Shown here one piece after another: positions 7,069 through 17,311 of a stretch of 34,171 bases of DNA; positions within the stretch are counted from its first letter, which is position 1, and each line of letters opens with the position of its first letter. Source of the stretch: Candidatus Pacearchaeota archaeon (GTDB lineage: Archaea; Nanobdellota; Nanobdellia; Pacearchaeales; GW2011-AR1); NCBI GenBank assembly GCA_016196285.1, contig JACPXY010000069.1:1-34171 (forward strand), written 5' to 3'. The translations under genes and the position numbers were made by a program. The notes under the pieces were generated by a model that saw only the letters and a list, made by a program, of their open reading frames with translations, searched no databases and was not told the DNA's origin.

Positions 7069-10000
7069 ATGTGGGAAAAGGGGAGGATAGCACAGTTTCT
7101 TGTGCTTGTGCTTGCGCTAATTACTGTCTCGCTCTTGCTACCTGACGTTATAGAACAACGATTTATCAGTGCATCTGAGAGAAGCATTCCTTCTGTGAGT
7201 GGGCACGTTATCTTTCCTTCTGAAGCAGAGGCATCGGGAGTCTATTATGTTTCTCCTGAAGGTGATGATACTTCTCCTGGTACTGCAGAACAACCGTGGA
7301 GAACAATTGAACGCGCATTTAATGCATCGATGCCTGTGCACGTAAGCGGGGGCAGCATCCTCTACTTACATGAGGGCATCCATCGACTGAATCTGCCTGC
7401 CTTCCATGAAGCGAGCAAAGACCTTGTGCTTGACGGCACTCCTGCACAACCAACACTCATCAGCAGTGCTCCTGGAGAGCGAGCGCGCATTTATCTTTCT
7501 GAGAATGTGGGAGGGTGGCAGCCCTATACTGGACGAGCAGACGCGAGCATCTACGTTGCTGATTGGAGAAGCTACTTGCAAACAAATCAGCCATGGTACT
7601 ATCAGGATGATTGGCGCTCAAAGCCGCAAGGAGTGTATCTTGATGATGCATCACCAGTTATCCTGCAGCAGGTGAATGACGAGAAGACTGGTATTGAATT
7701 CAAGCCGGGCCTTGAGCGGCCTGCATCACTCAGGACGAGTCAGAATGATATGATTGCAGGAGATTTCTACTATGAAACAGATTCTGCCAGTGTTAACTTC
7801 GGAAAGCTGTTCATCTGGCTGCCTGGGAATGCAAACCCTAATGAAAAAAATGTCGAAGTATCTTTAGATTATGTATTCGGCTTCTCCACGAACTATACTA
7901 TCTTCCACAACCTAACTATAAGGTATGGGGCAGACATTGGGTGGGCAGGGCTTGCGGTGAGCGGAAAATATAATTTTCTTGACGGCATCGACAGCTCCTA
8001 TAACTCTTTCTCTGGATTGGGAGGCAGATGCTTCAACTGCACGGTCAGAAACAGTATATTCAGCTTCAACGGCAACTCAGGCGCTGACTTGGTAGGCAGC
8101 TATACTCGTTATGAGAACAATACTTTTGATTCAAACAACAGAAGACGATTCTCGCCTGCATGGCACTGCGGAGGCATCGTGCTTAGCGATACTGATGAAG
8201 GCATCTGGAAAATCTCGAATATGACTGTGCGCGGCAATGTATTCAACAATACCATTGCCTGCGCAGGGGCATGGCTGGAATGGATTGGCTCTGGAAATGT
8301 GATTGAATATAACTTGTTCCTGAATAACAGCGCCACTTCCCTGAAGATTGAGACAACAAACGGGACGCGGAGGAATCCGAATATCGTGAGAGATAATCTC
8401 TTCATCGAGAGCATTGATCCTGACCGCGGAAGCAATGAATGGAGTCCGAGTGCTCTTGATATAGAATCATCACATTTCACGCAAGTCTACAACAATGTCT
8501 TTGTGAATGCAGCAGCAGGAATACTCATGCATTCTTCCAGCTCTGAACCTCAACGCGAGTTCCTCCAGCATAACCGCGCGGTAGGGAATATCTTTGTAAA
8601 GGTCACGAATCCGCATCTTATTAGTGCTGATTCTGGCGACGGCAAACGAGTGAACAATACTGCAGATTACAGCGTGTTCTGGCAGACAAGCTATCCTATG
8701 CATATAACTCCTGAGGAGTTGAATGATGACAAGGTGTTATTCTGCCGCGAGCTATTTGAGGAGTGCACTGATGACTTGGCTGAGTGGCGAGCTATCTCAG
8801 GGAATGATGAGCATTCAGTTATTGCTGATCCTCGGTTTATCAGCATAGCTGGATTCAACTTCACGCTGAAATCAAACTCGCCTGCACTGCCTCTTGGAAT
8901 AAACACTATTGACACAACTAATATACCTGGCTTCCCAGTCAGCATGTATCAAGAGCCACTGGCGCAGATTCCACAGAACAATAATGTGCTCTGCATTTAT
9001 AATCAGAACAGCCAGGTCTCACAGGAAATCTGCGAGTATTACATATTGAAACGCCCTGGCGCGAGCATACTTAGCCTGGATATTCCTGAATCTATCTTTA
9101 CTGATGCACAGAAAGAGAACTCTAATGTGGAGAACTTTAGAAGATATGTGAATGCACCTGTTCTTGCCTATGTTGATGCGCATCCTGAGCTGTACATCAC
9201 GCACCTCGCTGTCGCGAAAGACATCCCGATGCATCTTACGCAAACGCTAGGTGGAACGAACTGGGATGTTTCTGCATCGCTCTTCCTTATGTATCCTTGG
9301 AATTTCCTGAGTGAGGGTGAATTCAATTCATACAAAGGCTCTGGACTTAATAGATACGTCCACCAAATTCACTTCAACCCTGAGCAGTATGCAAACCATA
9401 CTATCCTTTTGCAGGATGCAACGCGAAATCCTGCACAGAATTATACAATCAGGTTTATGGCATCCTACTTATCAGGATATACTCTGGATGATATTAAAGA
9501 GATGATTGATAGAGCACAGGAACCTGCGCCTGATCTCTCACGTGTAAAGTGGATGATTGATAGGGATACTGACGGCTTCTCTGTCTCAGATGCGGTCTTG
9601 ACTACAACACAGACAAACCTGATTAGCAAAGGCATTGCAAGTGATAATATTATTCTTGAGCAGACTGATGAACGGCCGATTACCTTAAGCGATGCACTTG
9701 TTGCGTATGGCGGACCTGGCGAGCATCATGCTAATTACGGCGGACAGTGGATTGCGCAAAATCCTGCTATTCTTGCGCCTGTGGCAAGCAGGGCAATCTC
9801 GACGAGTTATGAGAGCTACAATGCTCGGACATTCTCCGGCTCAGCTAACCATGAGGGACAGGGAATTATCGCTGATGCATTTACTTCAGGGACTTTTGGT
9901 GGCAGCGAATACAGCAGGAGCTTTGCAGGAGCAGCAGGCACTGTAAGAGAACCTAGCTCTTCAGGAGTAAATGCGATTGATACGCTATTCCCTGCATACG

Positions 10001-13000
10001 CCTCTGGATTGACGTTTGCAGAAGCATTCTATCTCTCCTCACAGAGTTATGCAAATATTGCTTTAGGCGATCCATTGATGCGCATCACAGATATGCAACG
10101 AGTTGGCAACGGAGATATATGCGAGAGCAATGAAGAATGCATCTCAGGCATCTGCAGTGCAGATGTGTCTGGAGTGAATCGATGCCACGCACAGGCAAGT
10201 GCATGTGTGCTGGATGCCTACGGCAGTGAGATTGGAGATGGGAATAATACCTGTCTTGGCACTGGAAAAATCATTCAATGCGCGAATGGAGTCTGGCAGG
10301 AGGCAACGAGTTGTGATGCACAAGCATTGTGCAAAGATGTATTAAATCCAAGCTTCACGAGCAAAATTAATGCTTACTGCGGGCTCCTTCCTGGTGCAAT
10401 CTGCAGCAATGATGCCCAATGCTATAATCTGAATTGCGACTCTGATATCTCTGGAATTAATAGATGCCATTCAAACCCGACAACCTGTGTCCTAGATGCC
10501 TTCGGCAGCCAGACATATAATAACAGCTATGCATGCGTCGATGCTGCGAATAAACGACTGTGCACCAACAATCAATGGACTGAAACAGTGAGCTGTGCAG
10601 AGGGATGCTCAAATGGCTTGTGCGAGAGCGAGCAGCCTTTCACCCTGCCTGCAACACTTATGTTCAAAGCAGGAACGTATTATTATATCACTATTCCATT
10701 TAACACCACTACAAAGAAAGTCAGCGAGCTCTTTGCTGATGCTCCAGACCTCACCAGCGTTTATCTTTATAGAAATGGAGGATGGAGGTATGTCATTAAA
10801 GTATCCTCAGTATTCTGGCTTGGCGACTTAGAAGTAAAGGCTGGAGAAAGTATTCTTGTGCAGCCATCACAGAGCGAGTACTCTATCTCAGTCGCTGGAG
10901 ACGAATATGATACGCCAGTGCCTCTCACGCTTCTGGGAGAATATACTTTGATTGGTGTGCCTTATTGCAGAGATTATAAAGCATCTGAATTACTTGCACA
11001 AACTGCTTCCTCTGGAATCAACTGTACTGTACTCATGCAGGGTGATGCTGGCAGAGGACCTGTTGAATGGTGGTCAGAGAATGCTTCCTATGTACAGGCA
11101 GGTTTGAAGAAGGACTTCACTCTGCGGAACTATGAAGCGTACTTCCTGCGCTGTGCGCAAGAGACGAGTGCAAACTTTACTCCAATCTGTCTTGGACCAG
11201 ACAATCCGCCTGCTATATCTATTAATCTTAATGCGCTGAACCAGACACATACGCACCTGCCCATTGAATTGAATGTCAGCTTGAATGAGCCAGGCAATGT
11301 GACCTACACTCTTGATGGGGGAATTACGAATGTAAGTTTGACTGCCAACGCATCAAGCACAGGATTCGCTGGAATCATTGATAATATCACTGACGGGACG
11401 CACATCATCATTTTCTACGCAAACGACTCTACCGGCAAGGTGAACAGTACTAATGCACTCTTCAGTGTTGCTATCGCGCCAGTATTTACCCAGTTACCAG
11501 AGGCATCTATTATCAGCGTCTATGGTGAAGAGATTACTGCACAATTCAACGCAGTAGACAATGATGCATTAACTTATTCAGTCAACACAAGCATCGTCAG
11601 CATTAATGCATCAGGATTCCTGCGCAATGCCAGTGTGCTCGCTGTCGGAGAGCATACTATCAATGTTACGATCACTGACAGTGCAGGCAATAGCAATTCC
11701 ACACTTTACACCTTTATTATCGAGCGTGCTCCTTCGATTGTCCAGACTTTCCTCAATCATACCCGCGCAAATATCTCTATCTTTAATGAAAGTGTGCTTG
11801 CACTTAACGGCACGCTTCTTGCAGGAGAGAGTGAGATTACAGCACTGCTGGATGGAGAGATTATCGGCACTGGTGCATCAGTTTCTGTGGTCAGAAGCTT
11901 TGCTGATCTTGGCATTCATGCCTTCAGCGTCAGACATCCTGAAACGCAGAACTATACTGCCAGCAATGAAACATGGTATGTTAATGTCAGTATGATGCCT
12001 GATTACATTCCTCCATCAGTGACCTTTATAGTAGAACATCCTGCTCAACCTGTCTTCTATACACCTAATGCACTCTATGAATTCAATGCTACTATTACTG
12101 AAAGTGGATTACTTGGGACAGTTCTGCTGATGTTCAACGGAACAAACTATACTGCAAGCAGGAATGGAGATGTGTATAATGTATCACTTAGAAATCTGAA
12201 TGCATCGACCTATGAATACAGATGGTTTGCAAATGACACGAGCGGAAATGTGAATGAGAGCGAAGGAAGTATTTATACTATCGAGAAAGCTGAGCAGAGC
12301 ATCAACTTCGGAACAATACGGAATCTTTTGTTCGGAGAAGAATTTACGCTTGATGCTGTTTCAACTTCTGGATTGCCTGTGAGTTTTAATATCTTAGAAG
12401 GTTCTGTACGCATTACAGATTCTCTGCTTAGAGCTATAGGTATTGGAGCAGTCAGTATCGAAGCATACAATGCAGGCAATGAAAATTACAATCCTGCACT
12501 GAATGTTACACGCATCTTTAGTGTCGGAAAGGCAACTGCTTCTGTTTCCTTGTCTGGATTAAGTGCTGTCTATGATGGGAACCAGAAAACAGTTAGTTTT
12601 GCTACCATTCCTGAAACCTTGGATGTGACAATTACTTATAATAATTCTCTTGCTCCTCCTATTAATGCAGGAAGCTATCCTATCTTAGCTGTTGTAAACA
12701 ATGAGAGCTATGAAGGGAGTGCAGAAGGTATATTGGTGATAAGCAAGGCAGAGCAGACACTGACTTTTGTACCGCTTGAAAACAAGTTTATTGGTGAACA
12801 GATTGATTTATCTGCAAGCGCTACCTCTGGTTTGCCGATAAGCTTCAGAGTTTTGAGCGGGCCTGGGGTTATTCTAGGAGCTAAGCTAACTGTTAGCGGT
12901 CCTGGAGCAATTGTAGTTGAGGCATCGCAGGCAGGGGATATTAATTATCATCCTGCAGAAAGCATCGAGCGGACGATGAATGGCGAGTGCGGTCCCGATG

Positions 13001-16000
13001 CTGAACAAGTTGGCGACTCATGCGTTTTGCGCTGCACTGATTTCACGTATACTGAATGGGGTGTGTGCAGTATCAACAGTGTACAGACTAGAAGTGTTAT
13101 CTCATCTTCTCCTGCTGGCTGTACCGCAGGAGTTCCTGACACGAGCAGAAGCTGTGCACGCATCTGTACGCCTGATGCAACTCTTGAGTGTGATGCAGTA
13201 ACCAATGGAATTGTATCTGGATATAAGAACAAGTGTAATGCATTGGGCACAGATTGGCTGAATGAAGATACATGCCAATTAACTGGCTGTAACGCTGGAT
13301 TTGTGCAGAATGGCAGTGAGTGCATTCCTGAATGTACTGAAAGCAACTGGCAGTCTTCTCTGAATCCGTTGGTTTGTCCTGTATCAGGAGAGCAGACCAA
13401 GACATGGACAAAGATTGGCACGTGTGAATCCGGCATTCAACATCCTGCAAGCGAACAGGTATCTTGTGATTTTATTGCTCCGACGTGCACTGATTTCACG
13501 TATACTGAATGGAGCATCTGTAGTGTAGAAGGAGTTCAGAATAGAAGTGTCATTACCCAAAGTCCTGAACAGTGTGTTGATGGCACTCCTATCTTGAGTC
13601 AGACTTGCATCCCTATAATCTGCAGTGCTAATGAAGAGGTTGCCTGTGATGCAGTTGTTAATGGAATTGTGGAAGGATACAAGAGGAAGTGCAATGCAGA
13701 AGGGACTGAATGGATGAATACTAATACCTGCACCTTGACTGCGTGCACTACTGGATTCACTAAAGTAGGAGATGTATGTATTGACATCACTCCGCCGAAT
13801 GTAAGCATTCTTTCTCCTCTAAATGGCAACTATACTGCTGTCCAGACTTTACTCTCCTCTTCTGTCTCGACTGATGCACAGATGTGTTGGTACTCTCTTG
13901 ATGGAGGACTAGTGAATGTGAGCACGATATGCGGGCAGACTATCTCTGGCCTGCTCAGCATGGAAGGATTAAATAACTGGCTGATTGGTGTGAATGACAG
14001 TAATGGCAAGGTGAATACTTCTGCAGTGCTCTTCTTTGTTGATAGCATACCTCCTGTGATTGCCTTTGCTGAGAATCCTTTCTTGGTAGAAGATACTCTC
14101 TTCATGAATGTGAGTGCCTTTGATGTTAACCTGGCTAATATCACTCTGATAGTTAGGAATGCAAGCGGCATCATTGCCTCATTTAACTCCACTAATGACT
14201 CGCTTGCTGTAAATCTAACAGGGCTTACTGATGGGCTTTATTCGATTGATGCAACTGCTTATGATGCTATTGGGAATAAGAATAGCACTGATACACATTT
14301 GGTTACAGTATCTCTAGACATAACTCCTCCAGTTATTATACTGCATGAGCCAGCACTTTCTTCGATACTTATCTACAACACCTCAAGCATACTCATTAAT
14401 GCAACTCTTAATGAGCCAGGTAATGTTAACTACACGCTTGATTCTGGAATTACCAATGTTAGCATGCTTGCAAATGCTTCTCTTACTGGATTTATCCATA
14501 TGAATAATAGTCTTGCTGAAGGAACGTATGTGCTCCAAATTTATGCCTTTGATAGCAAAGGCAATGTTAATGCATCTGCATCGCAGACATTCTCATTGGA
14601 TTTAACTGCTCCATCTGTTAGCTATGAACCTGGAACTCCTCTATCAGATGCGCAGCTTGTATCAGGAATATTGATTAATCTAAGTATTGAGGGAGGTATA
14701 CAGAGTATGATTACCTTGTTCAATGCTTCTGGAATCGTGAATGAGAGCACTTCTGTACTGCCACTCCATAGTATCTTATTCGAGCATCTTGCGCCTGGAG
14801 TGTATTCATTCAATGCAAGTGCGCGTGACGCGGCTGGAAATGTGAACAGAACTGGCACTAGAACTGTAAGTGTGCTTGCGCCTCCTGAAATTCCAGGATT
14901 TATCCTGTATGGTCTAGGTACAAATGCAGAGGGCATCTCAGTTAATGCGCAGAATGTGTATGTTAATATAAGTGCGCAACTTGCTTCTGAAACTAATATC
15001 ACCTTCTCCCTGTTCAATGCTTCTGGAATCGTGAATGAGAGCGTGCATGCAACTCCTCTGCGTGTCATTAATTGGACAGGTCTTGCTCTTGGAAGCTATC
15101 AATACAACGTGACAATCAGCAATGCTAGCACAAGCATTTCAACAATCACTCGAAGCATCACACTTACTTCGCCTGCAGTTGCAGAGTCTCCTGTTATCAA
15201 TGTTTATTCTCCTGAGAACATAACGTATACTACTTCTGCTGTTCTCATTAATATCAGCGTGAGCGCGCCTGCTGGAGTGAGCAGTATATTGTTTGCCAAT
15301 GATTCGGGAATTCTTGTTTATTCTTCTCCTGTACTGCAGAATGTTTCTTCTGGAAGCCATACTTGGCAGTTCTCAGTCAATGACTCGCTCGGCAGAGTTG
15401 CCAGTACGATTGTGACTTTCAGCGTGAATGTGAGTGGCAGCCAGCTCTGCACACCTGATGAGATTGTGCCGTGCACTCCTTTGCCGCACGGGGTTGTCTC
15501 AGGTTACACTAATAAGTGCAACAACCTTGGAACTGCCTGGCTTGGACAGTCTTCCTGTACTATCTCCTGTGATGCAGGGTATACCTCTGACGGCAACAAC
15601 TGTGTTGCACTGGCAAGCGGCTATAAAACTATTTTGTACCGCGCTGACCTTGATGTAGTGCGGAATCAGACACATACCCATCTTTATGAAGAGAATACCA
15701 CTTCTCTCTTAGTCTTGCTTGAGGGGAATGTTTCTGAACAGACAATTGCTCCCGTGGTCATTATACGCAATAATCTCACTGAGACGAGAGGATTCTTGCT
15801 GGTTAGAAACCTGACACTTGCTTCTGGACAGTCAAAAACAATCATCTTCGGCAAGCGAAATGTTAGCACGAATGGCATCTGTCTTCGTGATGAGGATAAC
15901 GTTGGAACACTCCAGAGCTTGACCACTGACTGCATCAGAATTGCCTGTCCAGGAACGCGCGGAAGATACAGCTGCACAAACTATGCAGATGCATTTATTG

Positions 16001-16464
16001 TTACTGGATTAAGCAACTCAGGTGTTACTGAAGAAAAACTGTACTGCGGTGATAACTACTGCAGCAGTGCAGAAAGCTGTTCTTCCTGCAGTACTGACTG
16101 CGGCAGCTGTCCAATTAGCGGAAGCGGAAGCAATAATCCGATTATCACTCCGAATGCAAGTACAAGCAGTACGCCTGCTCAACAGCCTACAACCGCTACA
16201 CCTCCGCTCGGCGGGAGAATCTTCCCTGAAGAGAAGACGGATGAAGAATCATCACATCCAGGAGATGAAGATCAGCAGATTACTGAAGATGATAATCCTT
16301 TGACGAATGCTGTGCTTAAAATAGTCAAGAACAGGAAAGCACTATTGTATCTTTTTGAAGGAGTGCTCTTGCTCATGCTTCTCACTATAATTATTATCTT
16401 CTTTATTTATTATGTAAGGTTCAAGCAAAATGCGCGAGGACGCATTGGAATAGGCAGTGTCTAA
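7069..16464 (+). CDS. Giant membrane-anchored surface protein (beta-helix, TIGR03790-like, Cys-rich, TSP1-like and Ig-like domains)
   Basis: 3131 residues. N-terminal signal segment (about 8-26). Residues 57-608: right-handed beta-helix/pectate-lyase-like fold, opening with YYVSPEGDD and GTAEQPWRTIERAF. Residues 639-1008 resemble the TIGR03790 family and end in LTFAEAFYLSSQSYANIALGD. Residues 1013-1180: two Cys-rich modules. Residues 1190-1385: a domain shared with the pilin-like protein at 24584. Then Ig/cadherin-like beta-sandwiches, two thrombospondin-1-like repeats (C1989 and C2140 onward, CTDFTYTEW), further Cys-rich modules, a Cys-rich CGDNYCSSAESC region, a Pro/Ser/Thr linker and a C-terminal membrane helix (about 3091-3116) with a short basic cytoplasmic tail. 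It has many N-x-S/T sequons. Expected outside the cell as an adhesin, sheath or host-contact protein; ligand unknown. CTTAAATA (7040-7047) gives a leaderless start. Confidence 0.85.
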   Translation: MWEKGRIAQFLVLVLALITVSLLLPDVIEQRFISASERSIPSVSGHVIFPSEAEASGVYYVSPEGDDTSPGTAEQPWRTIERAFNASMPVHVSGGSILYLHEGIHRLNLPAFHEASKDLVLDGTPAQPTLISSAPGERARIYLSENVGGWQPYTGRADASIYVADWRSYLQTNQPWYYQDDWRSKPQGVYLDDASPVILQQVNDEKTGIEFKPGLERPASLRTSQNDMIAGDFYYETDSASVNFGKLFIWLPGNANPNEKNVEVSLDYVFGFSTNYTIFHNLTIRYGADIGWAGLAVSGKYNFLDGIDSSYNSFSGLGGRCFNCTVRNSIFSFNGNSGADLVGSYTRYENNTFDSNNRRRFSPAWHCGGIVLSDTDEGIWKISNMTVRGNVFNNTIACAGAWLEWIGSGNVIEYNLFLNNSATSLKIETTNGTRRNPNIVRDNLFIESIDPDRGSNEWSPSALDIESSHFTQVYNNVFVNAAAGILMHSSSSEPQREFLQHNRAVGNIFVKVTNPHLISADSGDGKRVNNTADYSVFWQTSYPMHITPEELNDDKVLFCRELFEECTDDLAEWRAISGNDEHSVIADPRFISIAGFNFTLKSNSPALPLGINTIDTTNIPGFPVSMYQEPLAQIPQNNNVLCIYNQNSQVSQEICEYYILKRPGASILSLDIPESIFTDAQKENSNVENFRRYVNAPVLAYVDAHPELYITHLAVAKDIPMHLTQTLGGTNWDVSASLFLMYPWNFLSEGEFNSYKGSGLNRYVHQIHFNPEQYANHTILLQDATRNPAQNYTIRFMASYLSGYTLDDIKEMIDRAQEPAPDLSRVKWMIDRDTDGFSVSDAVLTTTQTNLISKGIASDNIILEQTDERPITLSDALVAYGGPGEHHANYGGQWIAQNPAILAPVASRAISTSYESYNARTFSGSANHEGQGIIADAFTSGTFGGSEYSRSFAGAAGTVREPSSSGVNAIDTLFPAYASGLTFAEAFYLSSQSYANIALGDPLMRITDMQRVGNGDICESNEECISGICSADVSGVNRCHAQASACVLDAYGSEIGDGNNTCLGTGKIIQCANGVWQEATSCDAQALCKDVLNPSFTSKINAYCGLLPGAICSNDAQCYNLNCDSDISGINRCHSNPTTCVLDAFGSQTYNNSYACVDAANKRLCTNNQWTETVSCAEGCSNGLCESEQPFTLPATLMFKAGTYYYITIPFNTTTKKVSELFADAPDLTSVYLYRNGGWRYVIKVSSVFWLGDLEVKAGESILVQPSQSEYSISVAGDEYDTPVPLTLLGEYTLIGVPYCRDYKASELLAQTASSGINCTVLMQGDAGRGPVEWWSENASYVQAGLKKDFTLRNYEAYFLRCAQETSANFTPICLGPDNPPAISINLNALNQTHTHLPIELNVSLNEPGNVTYTLDGGITNVSLTANASSTGFAGIIDNITDGTHIIIFYANDSTGKVNSTNALFSVAIAPVFTQLPEASIISVYGEEITAQFNAVDNDALTYSVNTSIVSINASGFLRNASVLAVGEHTINVTITDSAGNSNSTLYTFIIERAPSIVQTFLNHTRANISIFNESVLALNGTLLAGESEITALLDGEIIGTGASVSVVRSFADLGIHAFSVRHPETQNYTASNETWYVNVSMMPDYIPPSVTFIVEHPAQPVFYTPNALYEFNATITESGLLGTVLLMFNGTNYTASRNGDVYNVSLRNLNASTYEYRWFANDTSGNVNESEGSIYTIEKAEQSINFGTIRNLLFGEEFTLDAVSTSGLPVSFNILEGSVRITDSLLRAIGIGAVSIEAYNAGNENYNPALNVTRIFSVGKATASVSLSGLSAVYDGNQKTVSFATIPETLDVTITYNNSLAPPINAGSYPILAVVNNESYEGSAEGILVISKAEQTLTFVPLENKFIGEQIDLSASATSGLPISFRVLSGPGVILGAKLTVSGPGAIVVEASQAGDINYHPAESIERTMNGECGPDAEQVGDSCVLRCTDFTYTEWGVCSINSVQTRSVISSSPAGCTAGVPDTSRSCARICTPDATLECDAVTNGIVSGYKNKCNALGTDWLNEDTCQLTGCNAGFVQNGSECIPECTESNWQSSLNPLVCPVSGEQTKTWTKIGTCESGIQHPASEQVSCDFIAPTCTDFTYTEWSICSVEGVQNRSVITQSPEQCVDGTPILSQTCIPIICSANEEVACDAVVNGIVEGYKRKCNAEGTEWMNTNTCTLTACTTGFTKVGDVCIDITPPNVSILSPLNGNYTAVQTLLSSSVSTDAQMCWYSLDGGLVNVSTICGQTISGLLSMEGLNNWLIGVNDSNGKVNTSAVLFFVDSIPPVIAFAENPFLVEDTLFMNVSAFDVNLANITLIVRNASGIIASFNSTNDSLAVNLTGLTDGLYSIDATAYDAIGNKNSTDTHLVTVSLDITPPVIILHEPALSSILIYNTSSILINATLNEPGNVNYTLDSGITNVSMLANASLTGFIHMNNSLAEGTYVLQIYAFDSKGNVNASASQTFSLDLTAPSVSYEPGTPLSDAQLVSGILINLSIEGGIQSMITLFNASGIVNESTSVLPLHSILFEHLAPGVYSFNASARDAAGNVNRTGTRTVSVLAPPEIPGFILYGLGTNAEGISVNAQNVYVNISAQLASETNITFSLFNASGIVNESVHATPLRVINWTGLALGSYQYNVTISNASTSISTITRSITLTSPAVAESPVINVYSPENITYTTSAVLINISVSAPAGVSSILFANDSGILVYSSPVLQNVSSGSHTWQFSVNDSLGRVASTIVTFSVNVSGSQLCTPDEIVPCTPLPHGVVSGYTNKCNNLGTAWLGQSSCTISCDAGYTSDGNNCVALASGYKTILYRADLDVVRNQTHTHLYEENTTSLLVLLEGNVSEQTIAPVVIIRNNLTETRGFLLVRNLTLASGQSKTIIFGKRNVSTNGICLRDEDNVGTLQSLTTDCIRIACPGTRGRYSCTNYADAFIVTGLSNSGVTEEKLYCGDNYCSSAESCSSCSTDCGSCPISGSGSNNPIITPNASTSSTPAQQPTTATPPLGGRIFPEEKTDEESSHPGDEDQQITEDDNPLTNAVLKIVKNRKALLYLFEGVLLLMLLTIIIIFFIYYVRFKQNARGRIGIGSV
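13033..13512 (+). repeat. Pair of identical 27-bp direct repeats encoding the TSP1-like motif
   Basis: 13033-13059 and 13486-13512 are identical and both encode CTDFTYTEW, the start of each thrombospondin-like module. Perfect DNA identity inside otherwise diverged modules suggests recent duplication or conversion, or constrained codon choice. Confidence 0.7.
14717..15042 (+). repeat. 32-bp direct repeat within Ig-like modules
   Basis: 14717-14748 and 15011-15042 are identical and encode FNASGIVNES in two neighbouring Ig-like domains of the giant protein. The repeat could mediate loss or gain of a roughly 98-residue module, since the offset of 294 bp is a multiple of three. Confidence 0.7.
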
Positions 16465-16530
16465 GTGAAGAACCATATGGCAAGACATAGGGCATCAGAA
16501 GAAGAGAAGAATATCGTTATCCATCAAAAG
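16464..16530 (+). repeat. CAAGA-loop hairpin element, copy C
   Basis: Starts at the stop codon of the giant gene. AGTGAAGAACC, then ATATGG, loop CAAGA, CATAGGG and the tail CATCAGAAGAAGAGAAG. It aligns with copy D at 21590 over almost the whole 65 bp with few changes, making these two the closest pair of the family. Confidence 0.7.
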
Positions 16531-16585
16531 CACGATGTGCTTTGGATGCCGAGAGAACTTTCAGTTCTCGGCTCAAGGAGCTTGA
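16527..16585. terminator. Three tandem triloop hairpins between convergent genes
   Basis: AAAGCAC-GAT-GTGCTTT (16527-16543); GAGAACT-TTC-AGTTCTC (16553-16569), extended by GCC/GGC across a 2-nt bulge; TCAAG-GAG-CTTGA (16573-16585). All have 3-nt loops. They sit between the ends of the giant gene and the 16608 gene, so they could stop transcription from both sides. They may instead be part of an untranslated RNA. Confidence 0.5.
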
Positions 16586-16607
16586 CATAATACAGCAAAC
16601 ACCCACT

Positions 16608-17150
16608 TTAGAACTCGCGGCGGCGCTTGCGCTCAGCATCTTCTTCCAAAGAGTAGCTCCTATTCGGTCCTTCATACTGCTCGCGCGCATTTAATCTTTG
16701 ATCTTGCTCTGGAGTGAGGCGTTCCGAGCGAAGAGAACGGTCATCCTGAATAGGGCGCGGTCTCTGCGCTAATTCAACTGCGCTTGAAGGCGGAGGATTA
16801 TAGACTGCAGTATATGTTGAAGTGTTTCCGCTCCCGTTTGTGTTTCCATTTGATGCTTGGACTCCTGCTCTTTCATAAACCCTCTTTCCTCCAGGTGCAT
16901 CATAGCTGATTTGCTCATTTGTTGATGTTGACAACGGCTGTTCTTCTGAAACTTCTTCCAATGAAACTGGTCTGGCCGGCATATCCCCGGCTTCTAGACC
17001 TGGTGCAGCTACTTTTCTCTGTTTTGGAAGAATAACTCTCCGCATAATGTGCTCCGGCTTGATGCTGGAAGGGATGCGCTGCTCCTGCTTCACTTCTCTG
17101 ACGATAATCTTCTTCTTAATCTCTCGAACTTTTCTTCTCTTGCTAGCCAT
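16608..17150 (-). CDS. Basic, largely disordered hypothetical protein
   Basis: 180 residues, no signal peptide. The N-terminal 50 residues are strongly basic with a beta/helix pattern (KRRKVREIKKKIIVREVKQ), followed by a Gly/Ser/Asn/Pro-rich middle and a charged Arg/Glu-rich C terminus ending in KRRRREF-like residues. No family recognised. The basic N terminus could bind nucleic acid. TATATAAAA (17172-17180) is about 26 nt upstream of the ATG. Confidence 0.55.
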   Translation of the reverse strand: MASKRRKVREIKKKIIVREVKQEQRIPSSIKPEHIMRRVILPKQRKVAAPGLEAGDMPARPVSLEEVSEEQPLSTSTNEQISYDAPGGKRVYERAGVQASNGNTNGSGNTSTYTAVYNPPPSSAVELAQRPRPIQDDRSLRSERLTPEQDQRLNAREQYEGPNRSYSLEEDAERKRRREF

Positions 17151-17182
17151 TTAGAGAATAGGCATTAGAGGTATATAAAACG

Positions 17183-17230
17183 TAGCTGTTTGCAAGATAG
17201 ACGGTGTACTTTGCATCAAAGAGAGAACTT
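17183..17230 (+). repeat. CAAGA-loop hairpin element, divergent copy G
   Basis: CTGTTTG, loop CAAGA, TAGACGG: every position pairs, counting G-U wobbles, although the stem sequence differs from the other copies. Outer GTA/TAC also pairs. The tail GCATCAAAGAGAGAA matches the family tail. It lies between two minus-strand genes. Confidence 0.45.
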
Positions 17231-17311
17231 GACCTATAAGCTGAAGAGTGCAGAAATCAATTAGTGAAGCTCCTTAGCACAAGTTCCTTGACACAATAAC
17301 TTCCTAGCCTA

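Noticed and set aside
12948-13436. Minus-strand frames of 117-162 codons inside the giant gene
   Set aside because: They are shadows of the Cys-rich repeat region; no promoter and no recognisable protein features.
17258-17290. Short hairpins AAG-CTC-CTT and CAAG-TTC-CTTG
   Set aside because: Stems of 3-4 bp are expected by chance, although they resemble the triloop hairpins elsewhere.
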